A DNA stretch of 64,000 bases from Oncomelania hupensis. Lineage: Eukaryota; Mollusca; Gastropoda; Littorinimorpha; Pomatiopsidae. The stretch covers positions 18,720,286 to 18,784,285 of the forward strand of contig CM072513.1 in NCBI GenBank assembly GCA_036898135.1, written 5' to 3'. The translations under genes and the position numbers were made by a program. The notes beneath the pieces are model-generated. The model did not search any database and was not told where the DNA came from. It saw only the letters and a list, made by a program, of their open reading frames with translations. Positions 30,750 to 41,685 of this stretch are shown piece after piece. Numbering within the stretch: position 1 is the stretch's first letter; every line of letters begins with the position of its first letter.

Positions 30750-31050
30750 TACATTGGGGTCAAGGTGCTATAGAGACGGTTCTCGGCCGTAAGAACGGTA
30801 CTAATACTTTCACTGACAGGTAGCCCAAACGTGACTACAGTTAAATTTGCTTGGAAAATGTAGGTAAGGCCCACTTTAACTCCCATGATGTTTTTTTTAT
30901 TACATAATTGTGTTATTATTGTACATAGCATTATTGGTGTTGTTTTGAAGTGTTATTAATGTTTTATTATTTATCTTAATTTTACTTTCATGTGTTTAGA
31001 ATGGACTTTGTTGTCCAACATCACGCAGGTGAATAGGCATTAAATTAAAA

Positions 31051-31140
31051 TAAACAAGATGGCAAGCCACTCAAATGTATTTCCAGACATTCATACACAA
31101 CGAAAAATACGCATTTTTAAAAGGGTTAATTTTCTTGACA
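31051..31140 (-). repeat. Dispersed ~100-bp repeat, inverted copy
   Basis: Inverted match to 3850-3950 and 44340-44455: caagatggcaagccactcaa, then atgtatttccagac. Confidence 0.6.
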
Positions 31141-31928
31141 GTGTTGTGTTACACGGCTTTATGAAAACGAAGCACAAAGGAAAACTTGGAATAAATGGCG
31201 ATCTGACCTATCAGCAAGCAAAAGCAAACAATTACCCAATTTGGCAAAGCCAATTTTTAGATGAAGCGCAAAACGTGTTTACAGAATGATGAAGTCCAAT
31301 GACCTTGACCTTTGAGAAATAAGATTGATTTAACCTGCTTATAGCAGTCGTGAAAGTATCCGAGAAGAAAAATATGATGAATTTCGGTTCATTTAAAGCG
31401 ACTTGACTTGACTTGACTTATTTTTTTTTTAGATAAGTCAAAAAGTGTATTTTGAACAAAAACAAAAAAAGTGAAAATTCGGAGCTACCAACCGACCGAT
31501 TGACCCATAATCAGACAGCTATTGAAGGATGGCCCATGATTTGAAGTACCTGCATACCGAAACCCAACAAGATCGATCTAGCTGTTGTTTTTGCTTGTAT
31601 GTTTGTTGTTGTTGCTGTTGTTGCTGCTGCTGCTGTCCCGAGATTAAGCACACCGTGCTCAGCAGCAAATAAGCTCCAGCATTAAAGCAAATGTGATGGC
31701 ACTGGAGGCGGACCACTAACCTAAGTCCCTGAAGTTTGGTCCAAATCCGTGAAGTGGTTCTTGAGAATGCATGCAGCTCTGTGGGCAGCAATGAGAGTGT
31801 ACAACACCAACCCAAACATTGTACAAGTCATCAAAAGCCTGCATGACAAGGTTACCAGTGCAATCCTCCACAACAGCGCCATCGGAAACTGGTTCAGCAC
31901 AAACAATCGGTGTGCGTCAAGGATGCCT

Positions 31929-32559
31929 ACCCCCGTTGGGGTCCGGGGGTTTCAGTATAAATAGTATCCTCACTTTCTGGAAATATAGTGCTTTAAATTC
32001 CCACTGTCGCTGTCTTTTTCCTTTGTTCTTTCTCATTCCTACTCTGTTCTATCAATCTACTATACTATCTCCTTCTTCGCTAGACCAGTCATCTACCTGT
32101 TTTGGGGGGAGCTCTTCCGGGACAAAAGTCCTCGTTTGTGTGTGAGGTCTGTTGGGTCGGCTTGGAAATATTGGACGCTTTCTGCCAGGTGGTCACTGGG
32201 GCTTCTTATGATGTTGTTGTTGGGCAATGTAGGCATTTTATATGTATGTGTTTTGTTGATATTTTGTTATGATGTTTATATTCTATTTTGTTTTTGTAAG
32301 CGGGGGTTCCATAAATTAGAGTATAGCCTCAGCGTCCCCTGCGTGGGATGTCTTTATTGTAAAGTGACCGGCTGGTGGAGTGCCTTCAGTGTTGCCACTG
32401 GGGTTGTTTCGGCAGATCTTTTATGCGGCTCAGGGGTAAGTCCTCTTTCCGCTAAGTTGTGGTACGGTCTTGATTTTGTGGTCCTGATTCGGCTATACTG
32501 GTCCTGATTTGGCTCGGAAGAGTCCGCTGGACCTAAAGCAATAATCATGTAATGTAATG
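31929..32559 (+). mobile_element. Retroposon X, 631 bp, non-coding
   Basis: Starts acccccgttggggt, an inverted repeat, followed by cagtataaatagtatcc, and ends in atcatgtaatgtaatg. The 11-bp duplication caaggatgcct lies at 31918-31928 and 32560-32570. Other copies are 30681-30749 (tail only) and 57704-60088 (split by a solo LTR). No coding domain was recognised, so it may be a SINE with a novel head or a deleted LINE. Confidence 0.8.
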
Positions 32560-33290
32560 CAAGGATGCCTGCTCTCTCCAACACTCTTCAACATCTTCCT
32601 AGAGCGCATCATTTCAGATGCCCTTGCAGATCACGAAAGCACAGTCAGCATAGAGGTAGAGCAATCTCCAACCTCCGTTTCCCGGATGACATTAATGGAT
32701 TGGCTGGAGTGGAACCAGAACTTGAACAGCTGGTTCAGAGGCTTGACACCACCTCCAGAGCCTATGGAACGGAAATAAGTGCAGAGAAGACCAAAATGAT
32801 GATCAACAACACCACTTGCATCAAAACGGACATCAAAGTCCAATCCCTCAACACGGTGCATAGCTTGAAATATTTAGAAACCATTAGATCAAATAACGGG
32901 TCCCGACAGAAAGTCCTCTCCAGGATCGCACAACCGACTGCTGTCATGACAAGGTTGAAGCCCATTTGGAAAGACAGGACCATCAGCCTATACCCCAAGG
33001 TAAGGCTGCTGCGCTCCCTTCTTCTTCTTCGTCTTCTTAAGTAAATTACCGTCCCCGACACCTGAGCGTATGGGGGACTTGAATTTAAGAATGCGAACGA
33101 TGGGAACCAAAGGGAGAGGGGACATACAAGTTACAAGTAAAATTTCCAGGACCACAGTTACAACGGGTAAGAGATAAAACTATCCTACCCTATCCCATAA
33201 CTCGGAGGTCGTAGGGGCAGCTGCCGAACCATAAACCAGCAGGGCGGGGAGGAGGAAGGGACCACAGCCAGGCACACACCTTACACATGC

Positions 33291-33880
33291 TACTGCTTGC
33301 GCCGAGTGGGCCGTGGCGGGTGATCCCGCCTTTGCTGATCACCTTCCCATTTTCGTTCGCTTGGGTCTCTTCCCACAGCATACTCCGGAAGCTGCCTCCA
33401 GCCTCAACTTCTCTAAATTCGACTGGGAGTGCAATTCTTCTCTTATTATAGCTCTTTTACCTTTCCTGATGGCCTTTCCATCAACGATACCGAGTCTGCC
33501 CTCTGTGACGTCATGAGGTCCACAGTTTCTAACCTGGCTCCCAAGTCATCTGGTGTCCCCAAGCCGTGGTGGACGGATTCCTGCCGCGAAGCCGTCCGTG
33601 CCAAAAGACATGCATACAATTCATACAAACGCATTAATACCCCTGACACGCATGCACTTATGAAATCAACTAAATTAGCTGCCAAGCGCCCCATCGCCGC
33701 TGCCAAGCGGGACCACTGGCTGTCCAAGCTGTTGGGCGATCAGGGTGTCGAGCAGCTATGGACTAACCTGCGTAATATGCGGGGCACGTACCGCCCATAG
33801 GCTATGACCTTTCCGAAGGGTACTACCGTCGTTTCTTCCGGTGAATCCAAGGCCGCAGCCTTCCTCACTAATCCGTATCC
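33291..33880 (+). pseudogene. LINE ORF2 fragment between endonuclease and RT
   Basis: Reads ADHLPIFVRLGLFP (end of an endonuclease-like domain), then after a frameshift VPKPWWTDSCREAVRAKRHA and AAKRDHWLSKLLGD, the linker preceding RT in Jockey/CR1-like ORF2 proteins. No RT core follows. Confidence 0.65.
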
Positions 33881-33891
33881 GCCAGTGATGG

Positions 33892-34110
33892 TTGGTCGGT
33901 TGTTTTATTAACGTCTTTTTTTATCGAGATGATAAAGACCATACATACAGATTCACGCATTTAAACAGACACATATGAACACATACATGCACACTGGGAC
34001 TATTACGATCTATCTAACAGAACAATAACAATTTCAGTTAAATAAAACGAGCAACTGAAGAATTGATTAAAACTTTTGCCAATCCCACACTTAATTCATT
34101 GCTAATAATT
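33892..34110 (-). mobile_element. 219-bp retroposon with GTCTTT/AAAGAC hairpin variant
   Basis: Flanked by an 11-bp duplication gccagtgatgg (33881-33891, 34111-34121). Near its left end attaacGTCTTT...AAAGAC (33908-33939) repeats the layout of the module, with different but still complementary stem bases. Non-coding. Confidence 0.7.
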
Positions 34111-34990
34111 GCCAGTGATGGCAGCCTGCGCTCCCTTGTCTTCTCCGTCTTCTTATACTCTTGCGAAACATGGACCCTAACAGCAGACCTACAACGAAGA
34201 AAACAAACCATGGAGATGAGGTGCTACATACGTCTTCTGGGCATTTCCTGTACCCAGCAACATCACCAACGACAAAGTCCGACAGACCATCACACAAACC
34301 ATTGGACAACACGATGACATGCTCACAGAGGTGAAGAAACGAAAACTCCGATGGAATGGCCACGTCAGCAGAGCAACAGGCCTTGCAAGGTACGGTGCAA
34401 GGAGGCAGAAGAAGAGGGAGACAGAAAAAGAGGTGGAAGGACAACATTCGAGAATGGACTCGTTTGACAATGAGCGAAGCCTTGAGGGTTGCTGAGGACA
34501 GAGAAAGATGGAGTACGCTGGTTAAATGATCATCTGTGGTGCCCCAACGACATTCGAGTTACTTAATAGGATAGGATAGAATAGGATAGGATAGGATAGG
34601 ATAGGATAGGATAGGATAGGATAGTTCTTGACATATGCTTCCAACGGACCGACGGACAGTCGGACAGACCGACATTTGGCTCGGTCTGATTCCCCCGACT
34701 ATTTCATAGTTGTTCCATATAAGTCTGGAATAACAATAAATAAATAAATAAATTTGTGACAAATTCTACTACGTTGCAAACAAGAATACACTGCACTGCG
34801 GAGGACCAGACAAGCTGAGAGTTATATAGTGGATCTTCGATAGCACATCTGTTCTGTATATTATAAGGTAGAGTCACTGGTTTCGTTTTAAACAAAGCTC
34901 GAGGTTTTGTTCCCCACGGTGAGTATCAGAGAGCATTTGAAAGTGGCCATGCATTATTTAGGGAATAAAAGAACGAAAGCAAGGGCGAGA

Positions 34991-35035
34991 GGGGTTAGTA
35001 CTTGGATGGTTGACTTTGCTAGAAAGGCCACCACC
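34991..35035 (+). repeat. 5S-rRNA-derived SINE fragment
   Basis: ggttagtacttggatggttg matches the 3' half of animal 5S rRNA (box C region), followed by the same 'actttgctagaaaggc' as the copy at 38937. Confidence 0.65.
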
Positions 35036-36261
35036 AAGTGACACAAAAAAGATACAAACTAGCGCACGAAACACCCTAGTCTACTCAGCTGTGAATTAGG
35101 GTAGCTGCATCAGGGTAGAAGCGGGGAAAGGTAAAAGTAAAAGCAAGGGAGAAAAAGAAGCTGCCCTAGAGAAAAGATATGTCCCAAATGCTTCCTTCCC
35201 CAACAACCTAAAGGTTACGGGAACACTTTACCTCACCTACTTTACGAAATGAGATAATACTAACGAAACATACTTTTGCTGAATTTCACTTCTGTTAGTT
35301 ACCTGAAAACCAAAAGTACGCACAAACTTGCAAAGGGCAATATTATTTATAGCAATATTCCACTTCAAGAGCCGCTCATGGTGCCCAACAGCCGCTCAAT
35401 CCATTATGTTCTTCTGTACACTATAGTGTAATGCTCGAACCACAAGAATGGATTCTTGATAGTATGCCGGTGAATCCCATTGGCTATCGAGGACCAACTG
35501 CGGCTTAGGTTATCTATTAAAAGGCCCAACTTCCAACGGGCTTACCCTCAAATTCGCATTGTTTTGACATCAAACAATGATTAAGGGAGCTTTTGTCACT
35601 CAAGCCAACCGCTAAAGTTTGAAGTTTACGTCTCGGTTCCGGTTAAGAGTTATTTCCCTTGCTCTTTGAACGGACCGGTACTGCCGTGTGACCTTTGACC
35701 TTAGTTGTGAGTGAACCGCGCGCTTAACGTGTGCGTTTGTGGTGTCTGGGGGTAGGACAGTTTTTTTTTTTTTTTTAACAACCTAAAACCAAAATCCTTA
35801 CGAACAATTGCTTTTTACGGGTTCTGTCTCCTACCGACATTGGTTGATGCTATTTTTAGCTTCAGAATGTTGGCTGGCTAGCCAATGGTCGTTGCTATTA
35901 ATAGACACCAAAAAAAACCTTGCGGAATTTATTCATTTTTTAAAATAACTGTGTTTTCGAAAGAGGTTTTTTTTGGTTGTAAGCGTGTTGTTTTTTTTAG
36001 GTGCGTCAACACTCACTGTGAATGTTAAAAGGATTTTGTAAAGGGGGCTTGGTCAAAATGGGTCACTGTGACCTTACAGTTACCTCAGTGGTGTACTCTA
36101 ATGGCAGGCGATAGTATTACAACCTGTACGCATTTGTGCTCCAATGTCAGGTAAATAACATTGCAACCTGAACAGGCAGTAATTCAAGCGCCGCTAACGG
36201 CCTGGAATTTAAAAAATAATTATTTAAAAAAAAACAAGAATAAAAATTCCTTGAGACACTG
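35036..36261. other. Interval without recognised features
   Basis: No open frame above 60 codons with recognisable content. A poly-T run is at 35762-35776 and a gtgacctttgacctta site near 35690. Possibly old repeat P-like debris. Confidence 0.5.
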
Positions 36262-36575
36262 CGCTCCCACTCCTTCGGATGAGAGTATAAACCGAGGTCT
36301 AGTCTGTGCATCGCATGGAAACATCCGGCGAGCACGGTCTAGACAGGTGGGTGCCGGCTACGCAAATACACACGACATGCACTAGGTACCTTCTCCTCAT
36401 CCCCGGTCGCCCAGGATTGTGCTCAGTGGTCTGGGCGTCAGATTGTGCGGCCAAAGGCTGCAAGTGGGCGCCTCGGGCGGCTTGAGTGTTAGATCCTGTA
36501 TCGGCCAGCGCCTTGAGCGGCTTTTGAGCTAGCTGAAACGCGCTATATTAAAAAAAGTGATTAAATAAATAAAAA
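36262..36575 (+). repeat. SINE family B, near full length
   Basis: Complete order of blocks from 'gatgagagtataaaccgagg' through the tRNA-like centre to 'gccagcgccttgagcggc' and a (AAAT)n tail. Serves as the plus-strand reference for the split copy at 26495-28555. Confidence 0.8.
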
Positions 36576-36703
36576 TAAATACTGTACGAAGATCCTTCTA
36601 GGTTATTCTTTACAATACGAAGGAGGATCCATTCTACTAGGTACCCAATACAGCGCGAAATTTATTGTGCTAGGTTGCTAGGGCAATGCCCCTGTACTCG
36701 AAC

Positions 36704-36824
36704 TATCCTATCTTATCCTATCCTATCCCATAACTCGGAGGTCGTAGGGGCACCACAGATTATCGTTTAACCAGCGTACTCCATCTTTCCCTGTCCTCAG
36801 CAACCCTGATTGTTTCGCTCAGTG
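36704..36824 (-). pseudogene. RTE-type LINE, 120-bp 3' end
   Basis: Tail (ggata)n plus the last ~35 codons, then abruptly unrelated sequence: another severely 5'-truncated RTE copy. Confidence 0.85.
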
Positions 36825-36883
36825 CTCGAACTAGAAAAAAAAAAAATTTCCGATTTTCTCTTACATGCACATACATGCAAATG

Positions 36884-36885
<2 letters not shown>

Positions 36886-36924
<39 letters not shown>

Positions 36925-37303
36925 AGGATGCTATATACGCGCCTTTCCCCGAATCAATCAGGCTGAAAGCGCGGCAATCTATACCAACATACACGCTCAC
37001 CTTTCTCATCCACCCTCACACACACCAAATACACACCAATCACTCAAACAGGTGATGTAAAGGCAGGGAGATCTCTATTGGAAGACGGAAAGGAACTCGA
37101 TTTTTAATTTTTGAAAATTGTATATTGACTGCGTCCTGTACCATTATTGAATGGAGGGAGGAAACCGGAGTGCCCGGAGAAAACCCTCGGTGACCTCAAT
37201 AGTCTCGTACCTAAGTCACATACGTTCGCCCCTTGCGGGAATCGAACCCGCGACCTTTGGCATAGGAGACCGGCGACTTATCCACTGCGCCACGAGCCCA
37301 CCC
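36886..37303 (-). repeat. tRNA-derived SINE with (AAT)n tail, copy 2
   Basis: The tRNA-like head at 37235-37300 reads, on the minus strand, gctcgtggcgcagtggataa ... gtcgcgggttcgattcccg, with clear box A and box B. Body and tail match copy 1 at 1-433. The open frame across it is a chance product. Confidence 0.85.
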
Positions 37304-37834
37304 CATGTATGTATCATAGTATCTTGTATGTTCTATATACAGGCACTATCAAGGTCACATCTTTCTTTTCTTTACAATGCGAATCACGAATTTCCTTCCC
37401 TGACCTAAGAATACCAATTAGAACGCACGGTTTTATATCTTATGGGAGGCGAGATATAGCAAACGCTCGAAATATAGCAAACGCTCGAACACATGCGCGA
37501 ACCTCGCGCACTTGCTCCTGCAAGTGTTCGAGCAAATGCGCGATCATTTGCTCGAGCGGTTGCTACGCCCGTTGCTATAAGGGTTTTGCTGAAAACTGTC
37601 AACGGAAAGGAACTGAAAATGAACACATGTTTTTTTTGTTGATCTCCGACCTAGATATTTTGTATTTATCCGCATTAGTTTGATGTTATGTATTTACGTA
37701 ATATTTGTGGCCCTTAAACTTAATTTCTAAGTAGAATACAATTTAAATAACTGTCTCAATATGTTTTAAGATAGCTTTTATTTTAAAATATTAATAAAGT
37801 ATTAGTAATTAATATGTAAATATATATAGAAACG

Positions 37835-38110
37835 CATACACACACATACACGCACCATACTCGCACACACATACACACACACAAACACCTTAGCAAACCT
37901 CGCCGTTACAGTTTTTGGGGACACACACACACACACACAAATACACACACAGACACACACCAAAACACACGCTCACGCGCGCGCTCGCACAAACACACAC
38001 ACTCACAAGCCTCGCAGCTGCAGTTGTTGTGGACACACACACACACACTCACACACACAATCACACGCACAAACATACACACACGCACACACATACATTC
38101 ACAAATCTCG
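37835..38110. repeat. CA-rich tract with three repeated blocks
   Basis: Three (CA)n runs separated by similar spacers: 'cctcgccgttacagtttttg', 'cctcgcagctgcagttgttg' and 'atctcggaggtaccgttttg'. Confidence 0.85.
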
Positions 38111-38329
38111 GAGGTACCGTTTTGGACTGCGAGTATAGTGACTCTATTTGGGCCTATGACCGTTTTATTACGTCCTCATGCCTGCTGAACTTTTTAACTC
38201 AGCCCGCTAAAAATAACACACACACACCTTCCAGCACACACGCTAAAATACACTGTGACCTTAAAATGGGGCGATTAAAGGGTTCCGACCAGGAGTTACA
38301 AACCCACTGCTTCATGCATACACTTTTTA

Positions 38330-38490
38330 CTCCAGCGCAAGAGCGGCTCAAGGCGCATTGAGGATCTAACTGACGTCAAGGCGCCAACTTGTTGCTTGAT
38401 TCGCATCGCCTAACGCCGCTGACCACTAAGTGATCGCGAACGGGAATAGGACTTCACGCTATTTGTGTTGGGTGGAGCCAGTCGCTCATA
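38330..38490 (-). repeat. SINE family B fragment inside the duplication (copy 1)
   Basis: Inverted family B sequence lacking the 5' head. The paralogous piece is at 40092-40262. Confidence 0.7.
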
Positions 38491-38506
38491 ATGTTTTCAT
38501 AAGGTT

Positions 38507-38701
38507 GTTGTTTGTAGATTATAGTCACACGACACTTTCGCATAAGTGATTACTGGACCGATTTATACTGACACCAGCGGGCCAGTTGTTGGTAAAGGGG
38601 AAAATAATATGATCACACGTTGACCAATCCGGGATTCGAACCAGCGACCTTTCGGTTACTAGCAAGACGCTCTTACCAACTGAGCTACCCGGCCCCTCTA
38701 A
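38507..38701 (-). mobile_element. tRNA-derived SINE with 11-12 bp target duplication
   Basis: The minus strand begins gaggggccgggtagctcagt, with box B gctggttcgaatcccg. Flanking duplication tttcataaggtt lies at 38495-38506 and 38702-38713. It looks very tRNA-like, but acceptor ends do not pair, so it is a SINE and not a tRNA gene. Confidence 0.85.
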
Positions 38702-38713
38702 TTTCATAAGGTT

Positions 38714-38907
38714 ATAGAGATTACTCTTATATAGAGATTACTCTTATATAGCGCACTTACAAGCTCAGGGAGTTTCTCAAAGCGCTGGCCACTACTATCC
38801 AGCAATCACAAAATAGTTCGCTGAAGTCAGGATTCCAACCCACGTCGCCCGAGACGCACTTGCACAAGTCGTGCGCTCTGACGACTGAGCTATCCCTGCC
38901 GCCAACA
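38714..38907 (-). mobile_element. tRNA-derived SINE, different family
   Basis: The minus strand begins ggcggcagggatagctcagt and carries gtgggttggaatcctg as box B. The tail resembles L2-type ends (agcgctttgag, gtgcgctatataagagtaat), the last 16-17 bp being duplicated. Confidence 0.75.
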
Positions 38908-38936
38908 CGTTCGATAATGTTTCCATAATGTTTGGT

Positions 38937-38995
38937 GAAGCAACGTCGGAACCGGTTAGTACTTGGATGGGCGACTTTGCTAGGATGGCAACCAG
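38937..38995 (+). repeat. 5S-rRNA-derived segment (SINE3-like), copy 1
   Basis: gaagcaacgtcggaaccggt, then tagtacttggatgggcgac matches bases about 45-95 of animal 5S rRNA, the region with internal promoter boxes. The flanks are unrelated to 5S. Confidence 0.75.
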
Positions 38996-39079
38996 TGAAC
39001 AACAAAACAAAAAAACAACAACAACAAAAAAAAAACAGCACACAAAAGGCTCCAATCCACCCATCAAACATCACTTCTA

Positions 39080-39160
39080 AGTATAAAAAAGCATGTTTAA
39101 ACACACACACCCACCCACACACACACCCACACCCACACACACGCCCTCACACACACATAC
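39080..39160. repeat. CA/CCCA-rich microsatellite
   Basis: CACACACCCACC-type repeat. A second CA- and C-rich run is at 39450-39535. Confidence 0.9.
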
Positions 39161-39804
39161 AATGGAGGACTACAACATTTAGAATAAAAACTGAAGCAAT
39201 GATAAAATAAAAAGCTGAAAGTATAAAGTAGCACATAGTGACACGGGAAAATACATAATATGACAGTAACAAAAACAATATTTAAAAGCCTCCACATAGC
39301 CTACGAATTTATTAAAACCAGAGTAACATTTAACTAAAATTATTTCAAACAATAAAGAGCCGACTACAATAAACAATAAGAAGTCACGTACAGGCAATAA
39401 ACCATTTAAAGCAACAACAATACACACAAGACACTGATGGAAAACACAGCCACACACACACACACGCTCGCACACACACAGACATAACCATCAACCCCCC
39501 CCCCATCCCCTCCTCTCCCCCCCACACCCACACATTCACAATCCTCGGAGGTACCGTTTTGGACTCCGAAGATATCGACTTTATTTGGGCACAAGTGCAC
39601 TTATATGGCCGTTTTATTATGTCATCACGCCTGCTGAACTTTTCAACTCAACCCGCTAAAAATAATACAAACAACCTTCAGCACGCACGCTAATAAACAA
39701 AGTACAGAGGCATTGACCTTAAAATGGGGCGATTAACCCATTTTGGTCCATCCCCTAGTTTTTGTGGGATTATTTGGATAAGTTATGCTTTGAACACAGA
39801 ATAG

Positions 39805-39931
<127 letters not shown>

Positions 39932-40314
39932 TTTATTAAAAAAAAACGTGTATCTTTGAAAATGATAGGAATTTTTCTTTGCGTTCCACATGTGGAACGT
40001 TAGCAGCGAAGGGTACATTCAGTTATTGAATACACATTAAAAGATTCCATTTACAACGCTTCGCCAGGAGTTACAAACCAACTGCTCCGTTGTGTTCCAG
40101 CGCAAGCCGCAAGCCCATTGAGGATCTAACTGATGTCAAGGCGCCAACTTGTTGCTTTGATGCGCATCGCCTAACGCTACTGACCACAGGGTGATCGCGA
40201 ACGGCTGAGAGGGAATAGGACGTCACGCTATTAATTTGTGTTGGGTGGTGCCAGTCGCGCATAATGTTTCCATAAGGTTCGATAATGTTTCCATAATGTT
40301 TGGTGAAGCAACGT

Positions 40315-40371
40315 CGGAACAGGTTAGTACTTGGATGGGTGACCTTGCAAGAAAGGCAACCAGCGAACAAC
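40315..40371 (+). repeat. 5S-rRNA-derived segment (SINE3-like), copy 2
   Basis: gaagcaacgtcggaacaggt, then tagtacttggatgggtgacc is closer to real 5S rRNA than copy 1, including an intact box C-like ttggatgggtgacc. Confidence 0.8.
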
Positions 40372-40410
40372 AACAACAAACAGATGAAACAAGCATACAC
40401 AAAGTAGCTG

Positions 40411-40845
40411 TGCTGGACTGGCCAGGTCGTCCACTGGCGTGTCCCGGTATTCCAGGATGCTGAGCGGGGGCGATGTTCTAGCTGCCTTTGCTTTGTCAAG
40501 AAGGTTCTTCACAGTCTGCACAGTCTTTTCTGCCAGGCCGTTGGACTGTGGGTATCGTGGGCTTGAGGTGATATGTTTAAAGTCCCACGAGGTCGCAAAA
40601 CTGGCAAACTCGTCGGAGGAGAACTGCGGGCCGTTGTCGCTTATCAACGTCTCCGGAATACCATGGCGGGCAAAATGAGCAGACAGTTTCCGAATTACAG
40701 CTGTTGACGTTGTTGTCTGTAGCTCATCTAGCTCAAAATAGCGGCTGTAGAAGTCCACTGTCACGAGGTAATTTTTATTGTTCCACGTGAAGATGTCTGT
40801 GGCCAGTTTCTGCCACGGTCGTGATGGTATATCGTGCGGTATCAT
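40411..40845 (-). pseudogene. Integrase core of the decayed Gypsy element
   Basis: Has TDIFTWNNKNYLVTVDFYSR (first Asp), then SDNGPQFSS (second Asp) and SNGLAEKTVQ (Glu), so the D,D,E core is recognisable. It then ends at RDTPVDDLASPAQ as unrelated sequence begins. It is in frame with 40867-41685, from which a TAA separates it. Confidence 0.85.
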
Positions 40846-40866
40846 GGGTTCCTTGCAGTTGGCTTT

Positions 40867-41685
40867 TTATCGCTGGTTGCAAATTTCACATTTGACAACT
40901 GTTTCCTGTATGTCGTTAGCCATTCTTGGCCAGAACAGCAGTTTTCGCGCTCGCTGTAGGCATTTCTCTACGCCCAGGTAGCTTGCGTGGATCTTGCTCA
41001 GCATGTCGGTTCGCAAGGCTTTGGGAACAAAAATTCTCTCCCCTTTAAAGATGACGCCATCGATGACAGAGAGCTCATCCCTGAAATTCCAGAAGTCTTC
41101 TGCCTGCTTGTGGCATTGCTGTCTCGATTCTGGCCAGCCTTGATGAATATAGGATCTAAGGGTATCAAGGTTGCGATCTTCAGCGGTGGCCTGCCTTAAT
41201 AGGTTCATCTTTTCATCGCTAACTGGCAGGTTCTTCACGATACAGTGGATCTGTGTGTCTAGGTCTTCTGTGACGTCACTTGGTTCAGCTGGCAGCGATT
41301 TTCTTGACAGCGTGTCCGCAACAGGGATCTTCTTGCCCGAAACATGCACGACTTTGATGCTGTATTTCTGCAGTTTCAGCAGCATTCTCTGAAGGCGCGG
41401 TGGCGCAGATGCCAGTGGCTTTTTCATGATTGTTTCAAGAGGTTTGTGGTCTGATTGTACTAGGACTTGGTCCTGGCCGTAGATGTACTGATGGAATCTC
41501 TCACAACCGAACACTATTGCGTATAGTTCTTTCTCGATTTGGGCGTAGCTTTGTTCTGTTTTGTTGAGCGATTTTGACGCGTATGCTACAGGTCTGTCGT
41601 CCTCCCAGGCCATACTTGCTGGCGTCAACCTGCAATGTGATTTTCTTGGACGCATCACAGAGCGCAAGAACAGGTTGGCTACCAA
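40867..41685 (-). pseudogene. RNase H and integrase zinc-finger region
   Basis: RPVAYASKSLNKTEQSYAQIEK and VQSDHKPLE mark RNase H. YLGVEKCLQRARKLLFWPRM with CEICNQR marks the start of integrase. The frame opens inside the domain after a frameshift and closes at TAA 40867-40869. Confidence 0.85.

Larger units (their letters stand above)
33021..34125 (-). mobile_element. Composite insertion ending in the hairpin module
   Basis: Bounded by a 12-bp duplication ctgcgctccctt (33009-33020, 34126-34137). The left end is a CTT-rich tail, then gtaaattacc and GTCCCC...GGGGAC (33051-33078). Inside lie a ~40-bp RTE tail fragment (33182-33222), a LINE coding fragment on the opposite strand (33291-33880) and a 219-bp insert (33892-34110). 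How much of this is the original element is unclear. Confidence 0.65.
31765..34623 (+). pseudogene. RTE-type LINE, 5'-truncated, with two further insertions
   Basis: The plus strand encodes RTE reverse transcriptase from HAALWAAMRVYN to the C-terminal VKKRKLRWNGHVSRATGLA, then a (ggata)n tail at 34566-34623. It is interrupted at 31929-32559 (retroposon X, duplication caaggatgcct) and at 33021-34125 (duplication ctgcgctccctt). Stops and frameshifts occur in several places, so it is inactive. Confidence 0.88.
31200..34740 (+). repeat. Old repeat P, second copy, split by RTE at 31764/34632
   Basis: Left part 31200-31764 and right part 34632-34740 are collinear with 7500-8110. The junction carries the RTE 31765-34623 with duplication gttcttga on both sides (31757-31764, 34624-34631). 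Confidence 0.7.
38090..39003 (+). repeat. Segmental duplication, copy 1 (with two SINE insertions)
   Basis: Collinear with 39525-40373: 'cggaggtaccgttttggact', 'ctgaacttttaactca', 'ttaaaatggggcgattaa', the SINE family B block and the 5S-like block. Copy 1 is interrupted by SINEs at 38507-38701 and 38714-38907, which copy 2 lacks. Confidence 0.75.

Noticed and set aside
38580..38700. Genuine tRNA gene on the minus strand
   Set aside because: Box A and box B are excellent, but the acceptor ends do not pair and the unit is inside a 195-bp insertion with a 12-bp duplication, so it is a SINE head.
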